Positions 11,707 to 22,899 of a stretch of DNA of 64,000 nt are shown piece by piece. The number at the start of each line of letters is the position of its first letter. Within the stretch, counting starts at the first letter, position 1. Source of the DNA: Acephala macrosclerotiorum. Its lineage: Eukaryota; Ascomycota; Leotiomycetes; Helotiales; Mollisiaceae. The stretch lies in contig MU119301.1 in NCBI GenBank assembly GCA_014904845.1, forward strand, positions 1 through 64,000, written 5' to 3'. The notes beneath the pieces were generated by a model, which saw only the letters and a program-made list of their open reading frames with translations, made no database searches and had not been told where the DNA came from. The position numbers were made by a program, and so were the translations under genes.

Positions 11707-13609
11707 ATGCCTCTCCCAATTATCAAGCCAACAAAACTTACCACCGCGAAGTCCGACCCGCAACAAGACGGTTCCGTCCAGACCGTACAGCAGCTCCCAT
11801 GCATTCATAATTGTGTCAAATCGGGCACCGTTTGGACTCATGCTTTCGACAGTTTCCCACACGCCTGTGCTCTACCAGAAAAGCAGTCGCTCTCGCCGGA
11901 GGAGATACGCCTGAAATACTACAATCCAGAGTTGTTGCTATCTTCAACACCGGGTCCCCTTCAACAATTCCAGGGTGAGGAATCTCCATTAGTGATCAAA
12001 CAAGAACACGAGGAGTCGCCAAATCTTGATTGTCCCCAGGATGCGTCAGTGATCAAGACAGAGGTGGAAGAGTCTATCTTCAATACTGAATTGCTATCAC
12101 CAACGCCTGAAGCAACCCAGCAGTTCAACCACGAGAAACTCCCATTGTTCAGCAAACAAGAACATGATGAAATACGGCTCGTTGGAAGGAAAGAACACAG
12201 GTTAATCATCAAGGCAAAAGTGGACAAGCCTACGAGAAAAGTTAGAGTTGCAAAGTCCGACGGTCGCGGTATGGACCGCCATACGTCCTCCGCAGACGAC
12301 GAGTCTGCAGCCCGACGAAGACGGAGAGGTCAACGCTCCAAGAATGCTACACGAAAGACCACCTCATTTTCTGTCAACAAGATGCACGATGATCTCCTCA
12401 GGGTCAAGTTGGAGCTAGCAGATTTGAAGCGCAGCTTCGAGAAGGGATTTAACCAGATGAAGACCATGAAGCACGAGGTCCCTGCAAGTGAGTCCATTCC
12501 TATGCTTGACGCTTGAATGCATCCTTTCTTCGCTTGTCCCATAACTCCATGAACAACATATGGGGCTTCATAAGACCTAGAGCAAGATATACTAATTCCC
12601 AACCTTTTGATCGGTAGATAAAGAGCGGGTCGAAACACAAGCCGAGCTAGGAATAAACGGGGTCGAGGTAGAAACAGAGGAGCGACCCTTTGCGTATCCT
12701 ACGAAGGGGGGCGCCGAGGGGCTACTTGAGCAAAACCAGGCTTTCAAAGAGAGACATTTAGCAACTATCGTAGAATTCAAGAGGCACATCCAAGGACTTC
12801 TCGACAAGCGAAAAGCAAAAGGAGAATCTACCGAGACTTTTGCGAGTAGGGCCCCCCAGATCAAGCTATCCAGAAGTGAAAGAGCAAAGATCATCGCCGA
12901 GCTTCAAGCTGGGCTCGAAACTAAGTCGAAATTCGCCAATGACAGATTGGAAATTGCCGAGCTTGCTGCTCGAAATACTCCCAACAAAGGAGTCAGGAAG
13001 GCCTGGCAGGAAGCCATGCAGTGCAGACAGGTTACAGAGCCGAATACTCACGAGCTCGATATTTTGTCTGGCACAGGGTTCTCCAACGCACCTCGAGACA
13101 ATGTATATGCTCCAGCAACGGATTTTTGGGAGGTATCTGTAGAGCAGGCTCAAGATCCAATCCCGAGTTTCTCTAAATCCATGGAGAAGCGACACTTGCA
13201 CCCTTCGTTTGGTGTTGGATCCTCAAACATATCTCTGAATGGTTTGCACCCTTCATCAGCTCCCACGGGATCTCGTGCCGAGAACTGGCAGAAGTATGCA
13301 AAGTTATCCCAAGCTTCGTTTTCGAATCCGAGTACATCGCGGGAAGAGAAGCACACTCTGTTCAACGTAGCAACTGTCAATTCACCTCAGAACGGCTTGC
13401 GTATTCAAACGTCAAATCTCAGGGGAGATAATGCCTGGTTCTCCGAAACGTGGACAGGATTGCCTCAAAGTTCAACTCCATCACCGACAAAGAGAAAGAG
13501 GGCAATTGAGGATGTTGGCAGAGAGGGCGAGCAAAAGAAGATGACCATTAAAGATGGCCTTGAACCCAGAACCTGCACATGGAAAGGGCGAAGCGCTGGA
13601 AGGTTTTAA
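11707..13609 (+). CDS. Unknown hydrophilic protein with basic cluster and paired KxE motifs
   Basis: Exons 11707-12487 and 12618-13609 join in phase (A|AT, donor GTGAGT) to 590 residues. I do not recognise a family. It is hydrophilic and largely disordered. An acidic repeat occurs twice about 52 residues apart: an ELL..TP..xxQQF segment, each followed by KQEH(E/D)E (about residues 75-105 and 127-155). VIKQE and VIKTE match the SUMO consensus psi-K-x-E. A run of five Arg near residue 200 (ARRRRRGQRSKNATRK) could be a nuclear localisation signal, and a helical stretch (DDLLRVKLELADLKRSFEKG) follows. Nuclear location is inferred. Start: first ATG after a CT-rich leader. Confidence 0.72.
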
Positions 13610-14626
13610 AGTCGAACCATTGTTGGACTTCGGCAAGTTAGATCAGTATTGTGGCGCTTCGTATGTAGGTTGAAAGTGTGATGGTGTTGAACTTGTCCGT
13701 TTTGATGCACTTGTAGAAGCCTTGGGCTTCAGTTATACTTTGTGGAGTGAACGGTGTCTCAGAATGGAAAGTCTCGGAAGTACTGTATGAAGATGACTCA
13801 GGTGATGTTCCAGAATCAGGCGAGCAGCTGCGCGTGGTGGAGATCATGGTGGTTTAACGTTGCTGTCACACCAAAGTGCTGCAAGCAACAAGCCTCTAAG
13901 GTTCATGTAGAAACGTGGGAGCCTCTTTCTGACTATAGCACGTGTAAGTTCAAACGGGATTATATCTGGAATCCTCCACAACGGTAGCCCGAGTGCTCGT
14001 TCCACAGGGTTGGGGTTCACATATAGTTCAGCTCTGGTACCTTCGTATTGGGTCTCGGAAGTAGGCCCCGGATTTCTTATTTCCGGTCTTGCTACAGCCT
14101 TGTTGTCTACGAAGGACGCGGTCAAAAGTCTGGGAAATACAGGGGGATACGCTATAATGCCCTATAAGGTCTCACCCTATGCCCTGAACGGTGATCATCC
14201 ACAGGACTCACTGTAAAAGCGCCTCGACCCATTAAAAGTTAGGCTCGACAGGCTCTCAAGCCCTGATTTTCAGCGCCACCATGGCCCAAAGGGGTAGGAT
14301 TACACTAATCGAGCCAATCAAGAGGGCTGATAGGGCTCCAATGAGACATTACGGGGCCTTACAGGGCACTGTCCCTATAAGCCCCTGTATTTCCCAAACT
14401 TTTGACCGCGTCCTTCGTACCAGCGCGGGTTTGACAGAATAGATTATTCCCATGTGCGTCAATTCTTGCGCGCACTAGAATCTCGTCAATAGTGCTCTAC
14501 AAATCCTTGAACCTCGTAATTTTCAGCACTTGCCCCTGTATGGGATTGTAAAAATGGGAGCGGAATGTTTCCATTCGGCAGGATAAGATTGCATCTACGA
14601 AGGCTTGCCGTGTTCTCATGAGCCCC
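13610..14626. other. Gene-poor stretch with coding-like minus-strand fragments and a MITE
   Basis: No complete gene was resolved. Two minus-strand open stretches read like protein: 13847-13638 (starts with a true ATG, Ser/Thr-rich) and 14125-13844, which runs straight into the inverted repeat of the MITE at 14108-14419. They may be relics of one gene or chance open frames. Confidence 0.35.
14108..14419. mobile_element. MITE with TA target site and about 65-bp inverted arms
   Basis: The left arm TACGAAGGACGCGGTCAAAA (14108 onwards) is matched by its complement ending at 14419. Identity is nearly complete over the first 38 bp (one mismatch) and weaker over about 65 bp (to about 14172 on the left, from about 14353 on the right). 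TA at each edge suggests a Tc1/mariner-type target duplication. There is no coding capacity in the 312 bp. Confidence 0.75.
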
Positions 14627-15121
14627 TCAAGCCAATTGTGAAGATGAGATCTCATCAAGCCCCACTCCGCCGATCAAAATGGCATTGATTTGCACTGGGG
14701 GCGCACCGGGCGGTGCTTGGGCCTGCCAGGGATCAAGGCCAAACCTGGACGGAAATCTTGCTCGGTAATCGGAATCTCCACACCTCAACTTCATACGACT
14801 GGATGAACTCGACGTGAGAGCACTTTCCAAGTTTTCACGAACATCTTCCCGTGAAGACGGCGGCTGGAACGGACTAGGACATTAGATAGCACGGGGATGG
14901 ATGCTCACCGGGGCGGCGAGAACTTCATCTGCGTGTGTTCCGCTGTCGCTGTCGTTGTCGGTGCATCGGAATATTTTGTCGGGACCAACCTTTCTCAGGG
15001 ACCAAACACTTGCATCATGAAACTCAAATATGAAAGTCAGTGAGGCCTCTGCGTCAAGAGGCACAGACTGTGCGTGCGGGGGAAAAGTCTCCCTCATGGT
15101 GGCGTCGCTCACGGACCCCAT
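14627..15121 (-). CDS. Possible small two-exon gene, function unknown
   Basis: Exon 1 15121-14909 starts with an ATG and reads MGSVSDATMRETFPPHAQ to DEVLAAP. A GTGAGC donor follows, a CTAAT branch-like site, and a TTCCAG acceptor 45 nt later. Exon 2 14863-14627 continues in phase 0 (PPSSREDVRENLESALTSS...) to a stop, 149 residues in all. The in-phase join and normal-looking composition favour a real gene. Against it: the region is GC-rich, open in several frames, and I recognise no family. Further exons upstream (around 15125-15331, minus) or downstream are possible. Confidence 0.33.
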
Positions 15122-16327
15122 CCATCACCGGGCAGCTGAAGCGCCACATCCAGATCTGGCCTCCAAATCACATCCGGAAATGTCATCCTCAGCCGCTGCA
15201 ACAGGAACCATCTGCTGGCTGGCTGTCGTCACGGTAAACGTACCCCATTGAGAAAGTGAGCCGATGCTTCTCTCGGTGGTGGTGGGCGTTTGCGTCTCAT
15301 TGGCTTTTGCTGTTGCTTGAGCTTGCTTCAACGTCCACGTATGACGCCGCTGACTGAGCAGAAAAACATGTTGGCAAACTCGGAAGGTTTTGGATATCGT
15401 TTTGTTGGTTCGTTGGTTGGTCTCCCTCGGGTCCCAAAATGCTGGGCTACGTATGGATCGACGCTACTGTGAGCTAAGGAGGTTCGTCGTCGTCGTCGTT
15501 AACCCGCAGACTCGATTCGACTCGACTCGACTCGACTCTCTCAAAGGCAGGAGCTCTAGGCGAGTAATCGCTCTTCCAGTCTTGTTTCTATCCTTATCCT
15601 CATTCTCCTAAGATGAATTTCCCCCACCCTCACCTTCACCCTCACCAACATCTGCGTTACTCCTCTTCCCACATCCCGTAAGGGGAAGGCCCGTCGTTTC
15701 GTCCTGCACACAAGTCTCTCTTCTCCTCTTCATAATTTGTCCAAGCAATAGGCACCACTCAGCTCTACTGACCCTAGCTTAGGAGGCCTGCAGGTATGCA
15801 CATGCATTTAACGCCAATCAATCTGCGGTCCCTGTCATCCGGTCCATCGTGATAAGCCCAGTCGATCGATAGTTCCTTTCCATCCTCCATCAGCCCCACT
15901 ACGAACCAAGAAGTGTCCAAGCTTGATCTACAAACAGATCACCCATCTCCACCTGCTCGTCTCGACTTCCTCACCCTCGGATCTCGACCGACTCTCGAAC
16001 CCCCTTCGATCAAGCTTAAAGCATTCTGGGATCGTACCTCGAGCTGTGCTGGCTATTGATGATAGCACAGACTCGTTCATCAATGCCGAAGGTCAATGGA
16101 CGAGAACCTGTGAAGTCGAGATCTGGAGCAGCCGTCTGGGTCCACATGCTGTCCAGCCTCCGGAGTTCTCCCTTGCTCAATCCTGTCCAGAAAGGTTAAA
16201 CCCCCGAAGTTGGTGGCTTAGCTGCTGCACTGAGGACCATATACCACCATAAAGGTCTTGGGATTCCAGGTCCGTACTGTACCTTCGGCAGAGGCATCAT
16301 CTTCGAATCTTTTCAATTGCTACTGTT
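15122..16327. other. Long upstream region of the MHYT gene with simple repeats
   Basis: Contains GTC/TCG trinucleotide repeats at about 15484-15500 and TCGAC pentamer repeats at about 15512-15538, then long CT-rich tracts (15600-15740 and 15880-16000) typical of promoters and leaders. No gene assigned. Confidence 0.45.
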
Positions 16328-19070
16328 ATGGACAACCTCCAAGATCTAGAAGGGCACTTCATCCCAAGGAGTTTCAGAGCCGGATATGTCGTTCTATCAT
16401 ACTTTGTCAGTTTCGTTGGAGCGTGGACGACACTGGAGATTATCAATCGGAGAACCTCGATGAGAGGTGCTTATAACTGGTATGATGTTTGCTCTCTGCG
16501 AAGTCTCCATCCACTGACAGAATTTCAGGCTCCTCCTCCTGGCGGCTTCGATATCTATGGGCGGTATAACCATTTGGTCTATGCATTTCATTGGGAACCG
16601 TGCTATTGTCCTTGGGTCAGGTCAAAGTCAATTACAGATCTCATACAGTGCCGGGTTCACTGCCCTGTCTTTCTTCATACCCGTCATTGTCCTCTTCATG
16701 GCTTTTTGGGCCGTAGGATCGAACGAAAGTATCAGCATCGTCAGAGTCATCCTAGGTAGCACACTTGCAGGATTTGGTATTTGTGGTATGCATTATCTGG
16801 GCCAGGCCGGCATATCAAATTATGACTGTGTTTACACCGTCGCGAATGTTGTCGGAGCAGCTGCCATCGCTGTGGGAGCAAGTGCTGGAGCACTTGGGCT
16901 CTTCTTCCTCTTCAGATCCTCATGGAGCACATCTTGGTGGAAGCGACTCATCACTGCAAATGTGCTTGCAGGAGCCGTCTCTGGAATGCATTGGCTTGCT
17001 TCTGTCGGAACAGAGTATCGTTTGAGAATCGTCGATCCCTCCCTTGTGAACTCGTTCTCGAGCACCTCTACAGTTATTGTCGTGATTGTCCTGGTATGTA
17101 AGCATTTCCAGTACAAATTACGAAATTCTAACAAGTTTAGTCGGTAGCTGGATGCTTCACCCTTCTGTTGTTCACTTTGCTAGCCCAAGCGCGCAATGCG
17201 AGATCTGCAAAACGAGCACAGCAAGTCATCCTAGCCGCAGCAGTGTTCGATTATGACGGAAAGCTTTTGGTATCACCAGAAGGCTTGCTACCGACACGTA
17301 AGATCACGAACACTTGGCTTGAGCGGGTTAGTCTACCACCTAGACTCGTCTTTCAAATAGTTGACATAGTGGTAGTCTCTCGATGATGTCTTCAGCACTT
17401 CACATCCCGTCTTCTTGTGGATCTTCAGGACAACTCGCAACTGGAGCGGTGTGGCGAATCTGCTTCCTGGAATGCGTGGTCATGTTCAGCAAGCCGGCAT
17501 CAAAGGCCGTCTTGGCTCTTGGACTGAGGGTAAACTCCTCAATGACGAGGGTGTCCCCATCGACGACTACTCACTTGTCTTCAGAGAACTATTCTGCGTA
17601 GCAGCAGCAGATCTAGCAGCAGACTTGAATCAACCACTTGACAAGGTCGGTATCCTCTACGATGAAATTGTCAGCATTGGAAATCCACCGAGCGACAAGA
17701 AGTCGAAGGCCAAGCCCAGCGAAATCACAGTGGCCAGCTCGCTACAAGATGTTGAACGTGATGGAGCTGTAGGCTCTTTAGGCAAAGGCCAACTTCTTTT
17801 CCTTGTCAATCGAGTTGGGCGGCGAGAGGCCGAAAACCTCCAAGCCGCAGGTTTTCGTTTCGCTAATCCGGTCTTCGTTGTTCCAATCATTGCCCAGAGC
17901 CTGCAGACAGGTCCTCACACTCTGGCCCGTCGCCTTGAAATTATGCGCGACTACGCTGCCGAACCACACATGCTCGATCCTGGCATCCATCTAGCTTGCT
18001 TCGCTATTCGGGCTTCTCTTGGAGCTGGCCGTCATGGGTTTGATATACTTGCTCGCAGGGATGCGAAGAACCAGCTACCAACTATGCAGGTTCCCATCGA
18101 GTCCCTGGAAGCTGAGCATTACGAGTATCTCAAGAAAATGGATTCAATGTCCGTGGCAGCGAGCATTAAACTGCTGTTCAAGAACTCCAACCCAAACAAA
18201 AACAATACCTGCTCACCAAAGGAGCAGCAATTTGCAAAGCATCTCTTGTCAGCACTCGAAGCCCTCAAGGATGAAATCGAGGATCCTTTCTTCAACGACG
18301 CCTTGCTTATTGCAAAACCTGTTGAAGCACCGTGCCGTGGCCACACTGAGGATTCGGCTCCAGGTACAGCATTGCTCATCACCTTCAGAATCATTGTTCC
18401 GATCCACAGTCGAGCACCAGGGAAGAAATTGGCTTTCGTGCCGTTGAATTTCTTCAAGATGCAGCAGCATGTGTACAAGAACTCTCCCGATCATGATGTC
18501 TTTGCTAGGAAGACCTATCGCGAGTTTTCACCACTGCTGGATCTCAGCCGATTAGATAGCTCAGCTGGCCGAAGTACTGGAGCCTTGTTTGGGTTTCCGT
18601 CCAAGTTGTCGACTTCTACAACACGGAAAAGTCGACATGATGTCATGATGGGTGATCATGTTGACATGTTCGGCAACCCTCTGGATCAATCTGCATACCC
18701 AGGTAGAGGCCCTTCAAAGATTAGGTTCTGGGAGAACAAATCTGCACGGAATAATCTCAAAGTCCGAGGGGATAATTCTTCGGAGAAGAATCTGGTCGAC
18801 GCGGCATCACAAGAAAATCGCACACTCGGTGGTATCATGGTCAGTCAGGAGGTCAGTGTCGATGTTGCCAGAAGAACGGGAAGCACAGGAACTATGGACA
18901 GCAGCAGACCGAACAGTCCTTCGAAGAAACCTGACCCATCGATCGAACTAAAAGAATTCGGCAAGGATCCGAAGAGCGGCGTCACGAGCAAGATAGGCAA
19001 AGAGGAAGAGGAGTCACCGACGTTTGTTGATATTCTATTTACGACGACTGTCACAACAAGACAGATGTAA
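16328..19070 (+). CDS. MHYT-domain membrane protein
   Basis: Exons 16328-16479, 16529-17093, 17141-17326 and 17376-19070 join in phase to 865 residues. The first 260 residues hold about seven membrane segments, and three Met-His motifs recur at regular spacing: MHFIGN (residue 69), MHYLGQ (138) and MHWLAS (204). This is the MHYT pattern, thought to bind a metal (copper) near the outer face and to sense oxygen, CO or NO; the function is mainly proposed from bacterial proteins. The remaining 600 residues are cytoplasmic by inference, with no kinase or cyclase domain recognised. They include VFDYDGKLLVSPEGLLPTR and a Ser-rich tail. The large MHYT proteins of filamentous fungi are uncharacterised. 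Confidence 0.85.
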
Positions 19071-19623
19071 TGATGGAACGAGGAGAGTTTGCAAACTTGA
19101 TACCCCTTACTAATTATGCATGACTGGGAAAATGGGCTACGTCTTGGCGTTTATTGGCATGGACAGCGTATACTATAGTGGCTCGGACTGGCTGGTTGGA
19201 TTATGCTATCTCGAGATGAAGACGTAGCCAAAAACAAAAGCATATAAGTGCTTCTCCCTGAGGGAGTCCCCTTCATATCTCACGCCCTACTGATGGTACT
19301 GCTCTCAAGTGAAAGTCACTGATATTCTGGGTATCTCTCGTAGTAAAATGACATGTGCCAACCCACATCTTGTACAAATCAAATTTAAGAACTCCAAACA
19401 TCTGCAACACCCCCCAGAAATCATTCCTCCCAGCTGCATACCGGTTACGCCGCTGTTGACCATATGCCAAAAAGGGTGTCGATGCACTCTACAAACCCTC
19501 TCCTATCCGAAAACATTCAAGACTAAACAGACAATTTCCAATTTGTTTACACAAAATCGCCATCCCGACATTAGATCATGCCAGATCAAGAAACACCACC
19601 TTGATCAGAAGATACATCACCAT
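19071..19623. other. Intergenic region between convergent genes
   Basis: 3' flanks of the MHYT gene (+) and the gene at 19624-22293 (-). Nothing else recognised. Confidence 0.45.
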
Positions 19624-22293
19624 TTAGTCACGAGCACCATCAGTGCCAAAGTTCGACGAGCCGCTATTATCGGTGTCCGTGGATGGAAAGTAGGTCCAGT
19701 TAAAACTCGTAAGAAGATCATAGCTGCCCCCATTAAGATCATTAGGATCATTAAGATCCAATGACGCTTGTGTTGCGGGTGCCTGTGCTAATGCTGCCTG
19801 AGATGCTGTTGCTGGTGCCGAGCCTTCTTGGTCTTGGATCCGGTTCTGAGTCTGAGTCTGGGTTCCGACAGGCTCGGGTATTGACATGAATCTACCGATC
19901 ACTAGTTCTTCCATCTCCTCTTCTCCATCTTCTTCTTCAGACACACCATATTCGCCCTCCTCCTCCTCCTTCCTCCAAGCCTCCAAATCAACATCAACAT
20001 CAACATGCAACTGCACAACCTCATACCACAAGTCCCGCTCAGCCTCCATCTCCTCCTCCATCAACAGCTTTAAAAACCCCTCGATCTCGGAATCTAAACC
20101 GGCATATGGAATACCTGGGCTCTGATCCCGCCAGGAGTAGATGAATGATACTAAGAGGTCGATGCCTTCGGAGTGGCGGGCTAGACAGGGGGTTTGGAAA
20201 TGGGCGGAGATGGGACGGAGGGTGGAGATGTGGGGGAGGTAGGGGCGCTGAGCTTGTGTGGTGGAGTTGTAGAGTGTGAGAGCGTGGCGGTGGATTGAGC
20301 GTGAGTACTCGGGGACGAGGGTGTAGTAGCGTGCTACGAGCTCTTGCCTTCTTGGGGAAGGGGTTTCTGGTAGGATGGTAGAGGCTGAGGAGGGTGAAGG
20401 GGTGACGAGGGTGGGTATTGTGTTGGAGTCGCTGTTGTTTAAGTCTTCTGCGGCGTTGGTGGAGGAGATTTGTTCGGGGAGTATCATGCTTGGTCCTGGT
20501 CGAGAAGCTATGAGGTATTCGTTGTATAACATACTCGTGGTGGAATCGGATGGTCGTATAGGCTCAGACGTTATGTCTCGGGGCAAGTCTATGAATGAGG
20601 GCACGGCTAGATTTGTCGGTGGAAGTGAGGGTGTCGGTGAGTGTGAGGGCCTTGCGGGGGAGAGATTGATAGGAAACATCCGTTCAAATTCATCCTCATC
20701 TCCAACGTCTATCGCATCGAACATCGCGTCATCGTGGAGGGTGTTGGGTAGACGGGCAAACGTCGTTCTGTTTTCTGGAGCTGGAGCGGGGGGTGGTGAT
20801 GGATGTCGATTTTGCCCTGCTTGTTGTTCGTCTCGAGGAGGGGTTTGTTCCATACTCCTTGTCGGTCTAAGCCCTCGATGTCTGTTGGGAGGCTCGTCGT
20901 CGTTTAAAAGAGCCATGATGTTTGATCGCCTTGCAGGCTCGACGGGTGCTAGCCGTTGTGGGGGCGATGGTGCGGCTACGGTTGGGGATGTGCGTGAAGG
21001 TGACGATAGGGCCTGCTCTGGCCTGAGTATTGTGGAGGGGTCGAGAGGAGGTATTGTAGGAGGAAGTAAATGTTGGGTGTCGAATGGGATATTACCCTGT
21101 CGGTTATTGGCGATGTTGAAGGGAACCCTTTCGTCGATTGTAGGCGGTACATGGATGACTGGGACAGGGCCTTCTGGAATATGGCGGCTTGGGGAAGTCG
21201 ACCTGATAGAGGGGCGCCAATTGTATGTTGTTCGTCGCATTCGCGGAGAGTCTGGTTCTTCGTCTTCCTGAGGCGAGGTTTGTGCTAAAGGGCTGGGCAC
21301 CGTACGCGGCGGGTGTCCAACTGTAGCGAAGAGCGGCTGTACTCTTCTATTATGGGCTAGAATTGGAGGAGCAGTTGACTGTGATTCTTGTCGAGCTAGT
21401 CGAGTCATGAACTCCCGCATATGTTGGGACATTTGATTGGTATTTGAGCTCTGGCTTTCCTCCTGTCGGCTGGAAGGACCACGTATTGTCATGAGGTTGG
21501 GATCAAGTGTGTTTTGTGTTCGATGTGCTGAAAAATCCCCTATCATCGATGTCATTTGAGGCAGGCCCGCATTGTCTTCGAAGATTTCTGTCGTATTTGC
21601 TGGCCTCCACCTCCTGTCCGAGTTGTTAACGTTTTGTGCAGAGCGAATCTCGGCTCTCTGTCGCTCTATTTCTTCGAATTGGGGAGCAAAAGGGAGGAGA
21701 TCGTCGTTCCCGAATTCATGCTCTAGCCCACGTCCTTGCACATTTTGTGGACTTTCTTGAGCTACAGCGGCTCTTTGGAGTGCTTGTCGGAGTAGCTCGT
21801 AGTTATCAACTTGGGAGTCTTGGTTTGTCGATGGATCCAGAATATCTTCTACTCGGGATGGACGTTCTTCTGAAGTATTTTGCTGTCGTGGAGTTTGAGA
21901 TCTCGTAGCTGGCGGCTGATGAGGTGCCACTGCCGCATTTGAAATAGGTGACGGAATTCTTGTTGGTAGTGGCGGCGGTAAGTTCTCGAGATACTCTCGG
22001 ACTTGTATGCCTGCTACTATGCGTTCCGGTTCTGTACTGTAGTCTCGAATAAGCTGTAGTGTGTAGTCGAATAGCTGCGACTCAGCTTCTAGGTGGTCCA
22101 TGAGATCTTGAGGCGTCGAACGGTTCCGGGTCCGGAATTCGGATCGAATTGCTTCGATTCGATCAGCATGTCGTTGCCTCAAAGCAACATGCCATTCTGA
22201 GCGTTGTTGGGGATCCATTTGCGGGGATTGTGCTCGTGTCCAGGTATCCTGAGAGCCTCCCTCTTGTGGGATACGGAAAATTGGGGGCGCCAT
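19624..22293 (-). CDS. Large disordered protein of unknown function
   Basis: Single uninterrupted frame of 889 codons with a true ATG start at 22293. The first 120 residues look helical and charged (ALRQRHADRIEAIRSEFRTR, LMDHLEAESQLFDYTLQLIR). The middle 500 residues are rich in Pro, Ser, Arg and Gln and probably disordered. A more ordered region near residues 640-770 reads RRQELVARYYTLVPEYSRSI and GIDLLVSFIYSWRD, followed by a Glu-rich helix (LLMEEEMEAERDLWYEVVQL) and an acidic tail region (GVSEEEDGEEEMEELV). I recognise no family. It is divergent from CIA1 with a 606-bp gap, which may indicate shared control. Confidence 0.75.
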   Translation of the reverse strand: MAPPIFRIPQEGGSQDTWTRAQSPQMDPQQRSEWHVALRQRHADRIEAIRSEFRTRNRSTPQDLMDHLEAESQLFDYTLQLIRDYSTEPERIVAGIQVREYLENLPPPLPTRIPSPISNAAVAPHQPPATRSQTPRQQNTSEERPSRVEDILDPSTNQDSQVDNYELLRQALQRAAVAQESPQNVQGRGLEHEFGNDDLLPFAPQFEEIERQRAEIRSAQNVNNSDRRWRPANTTEIFEDNAGLPQMTSMIGDFSAHRTQNTLDPNLMTIRGPSSRQEESQSSNTNQMSQHMREFMTRLARQESQSTAPPILAHNRRVQPLFATVGHPPRTVPSPLAQTSPQEDEEPDSPRMRRTTYNWRPSIRSTSPSRHIPEGPVPVIHVPPTIDERVPFNIANNRQGNIPFDTQHLLPPTIPPLDPSTILRPEQALSSPSRTSPTVAAPSPPQRLAPVEPARRSNIMALLNDDEPPNRHRGLRPTRSMEQTPPRDEQQAGQNRHPSPPPAPAPENRTTFARLPNTLHDDAMFDAIDVGDEDEFERMFPINLSPARPSHSPTPSLPPTNLAVPSFIDLPRDITSEPIRPSDSTTSMLYNEYLIASRPGPSMILPEQISSTNAAEDLNNSDSNTIPTLVTPSPSSASTILPETPSPRRQELVARYYTLVPEYSRSIHRHALTLYNSTTQAQRPYLPHISTLRPISAHFQTPCLARHSEGIDLLVSFIYSWRDQSPGIPYAGLDSEIEGFLKLLMEEEMEAERDLWYEVVQLHVDVDVDLEAWRKEEEEGEYGVSEEEDGEEEMEELVIGRFMSIPEPVGTQTQTQNRIQDQEGSAPATASQAALAQAPATQASLDLNDPNDLNGGSYDLLTSFNWTYFPSTDTDNSGSSNFGTDGARD

Positions 22294-22899
22294 CTTGACG
22301 CAGTCCTTCTAACTCGAATGTTCAATCTTGAATCAGGACCCAAAGAATGGTGAGGCAGAGCCTTAAACACTTGGAACTTGAAATCGGAGAAAGTTGCAGT
22401 ACTTAGTGAGATAACCGTATACTATGGAGAAGGAAAAAAGAACCAGAGAAAGCACAGAATGCGCGCTCAAGTACTGCAAAGCCACGGTCGAGATACAAAT
22501 CGCAGTCCAAACAAAAACGACGCTTCGAATGGGACACTTATCCCATTCGAGCGTATCAATTTCGAGATTTTCATCTTGTGTGTTCTCATGATGACGCACG
22601 CTTGCTCAGCTCTCAAATGTGGTTGTCCAGACTGAATGAAGTCAAGGAAGAGGGAAGCTTCGCCTCAGAAAGAATAGGGGGAAGAGCTGGAAGTTCTACC
22701 ATCCAATCAAAGCTCGTCTAAATATTGCTTAGCGTCATGGTCCGTGCGTAGTGGCATCTTATCGTGGAGATTGATAAAATCGCAAAAGAAATCTGCCCCA
22801 CCATCAAAGACAAAACATTTCCGATTCTCCTCCGGCCACGGCCATAATATCTCAATTCTCCCCTCCTACACTATTTCCCATTCATGAAAAACCGCAGCA
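22294..22899. promoter_or_regulatory. Divergent promoter region between the disordered-protein gene and CIA1
   Basis: 606 bp between opposed starts. A CCAAT box is present at 22703-22707, and a CT/CCT-rich leader precedes the CIA1 start. Confidence 0.45.

Noticed and set aside
20375..21271. 298-codon plus-strand frame
   Set aside because: Antisense shadow of the disordered-protein gene at 19624-22293, with low-complexity Gly/Ser content.
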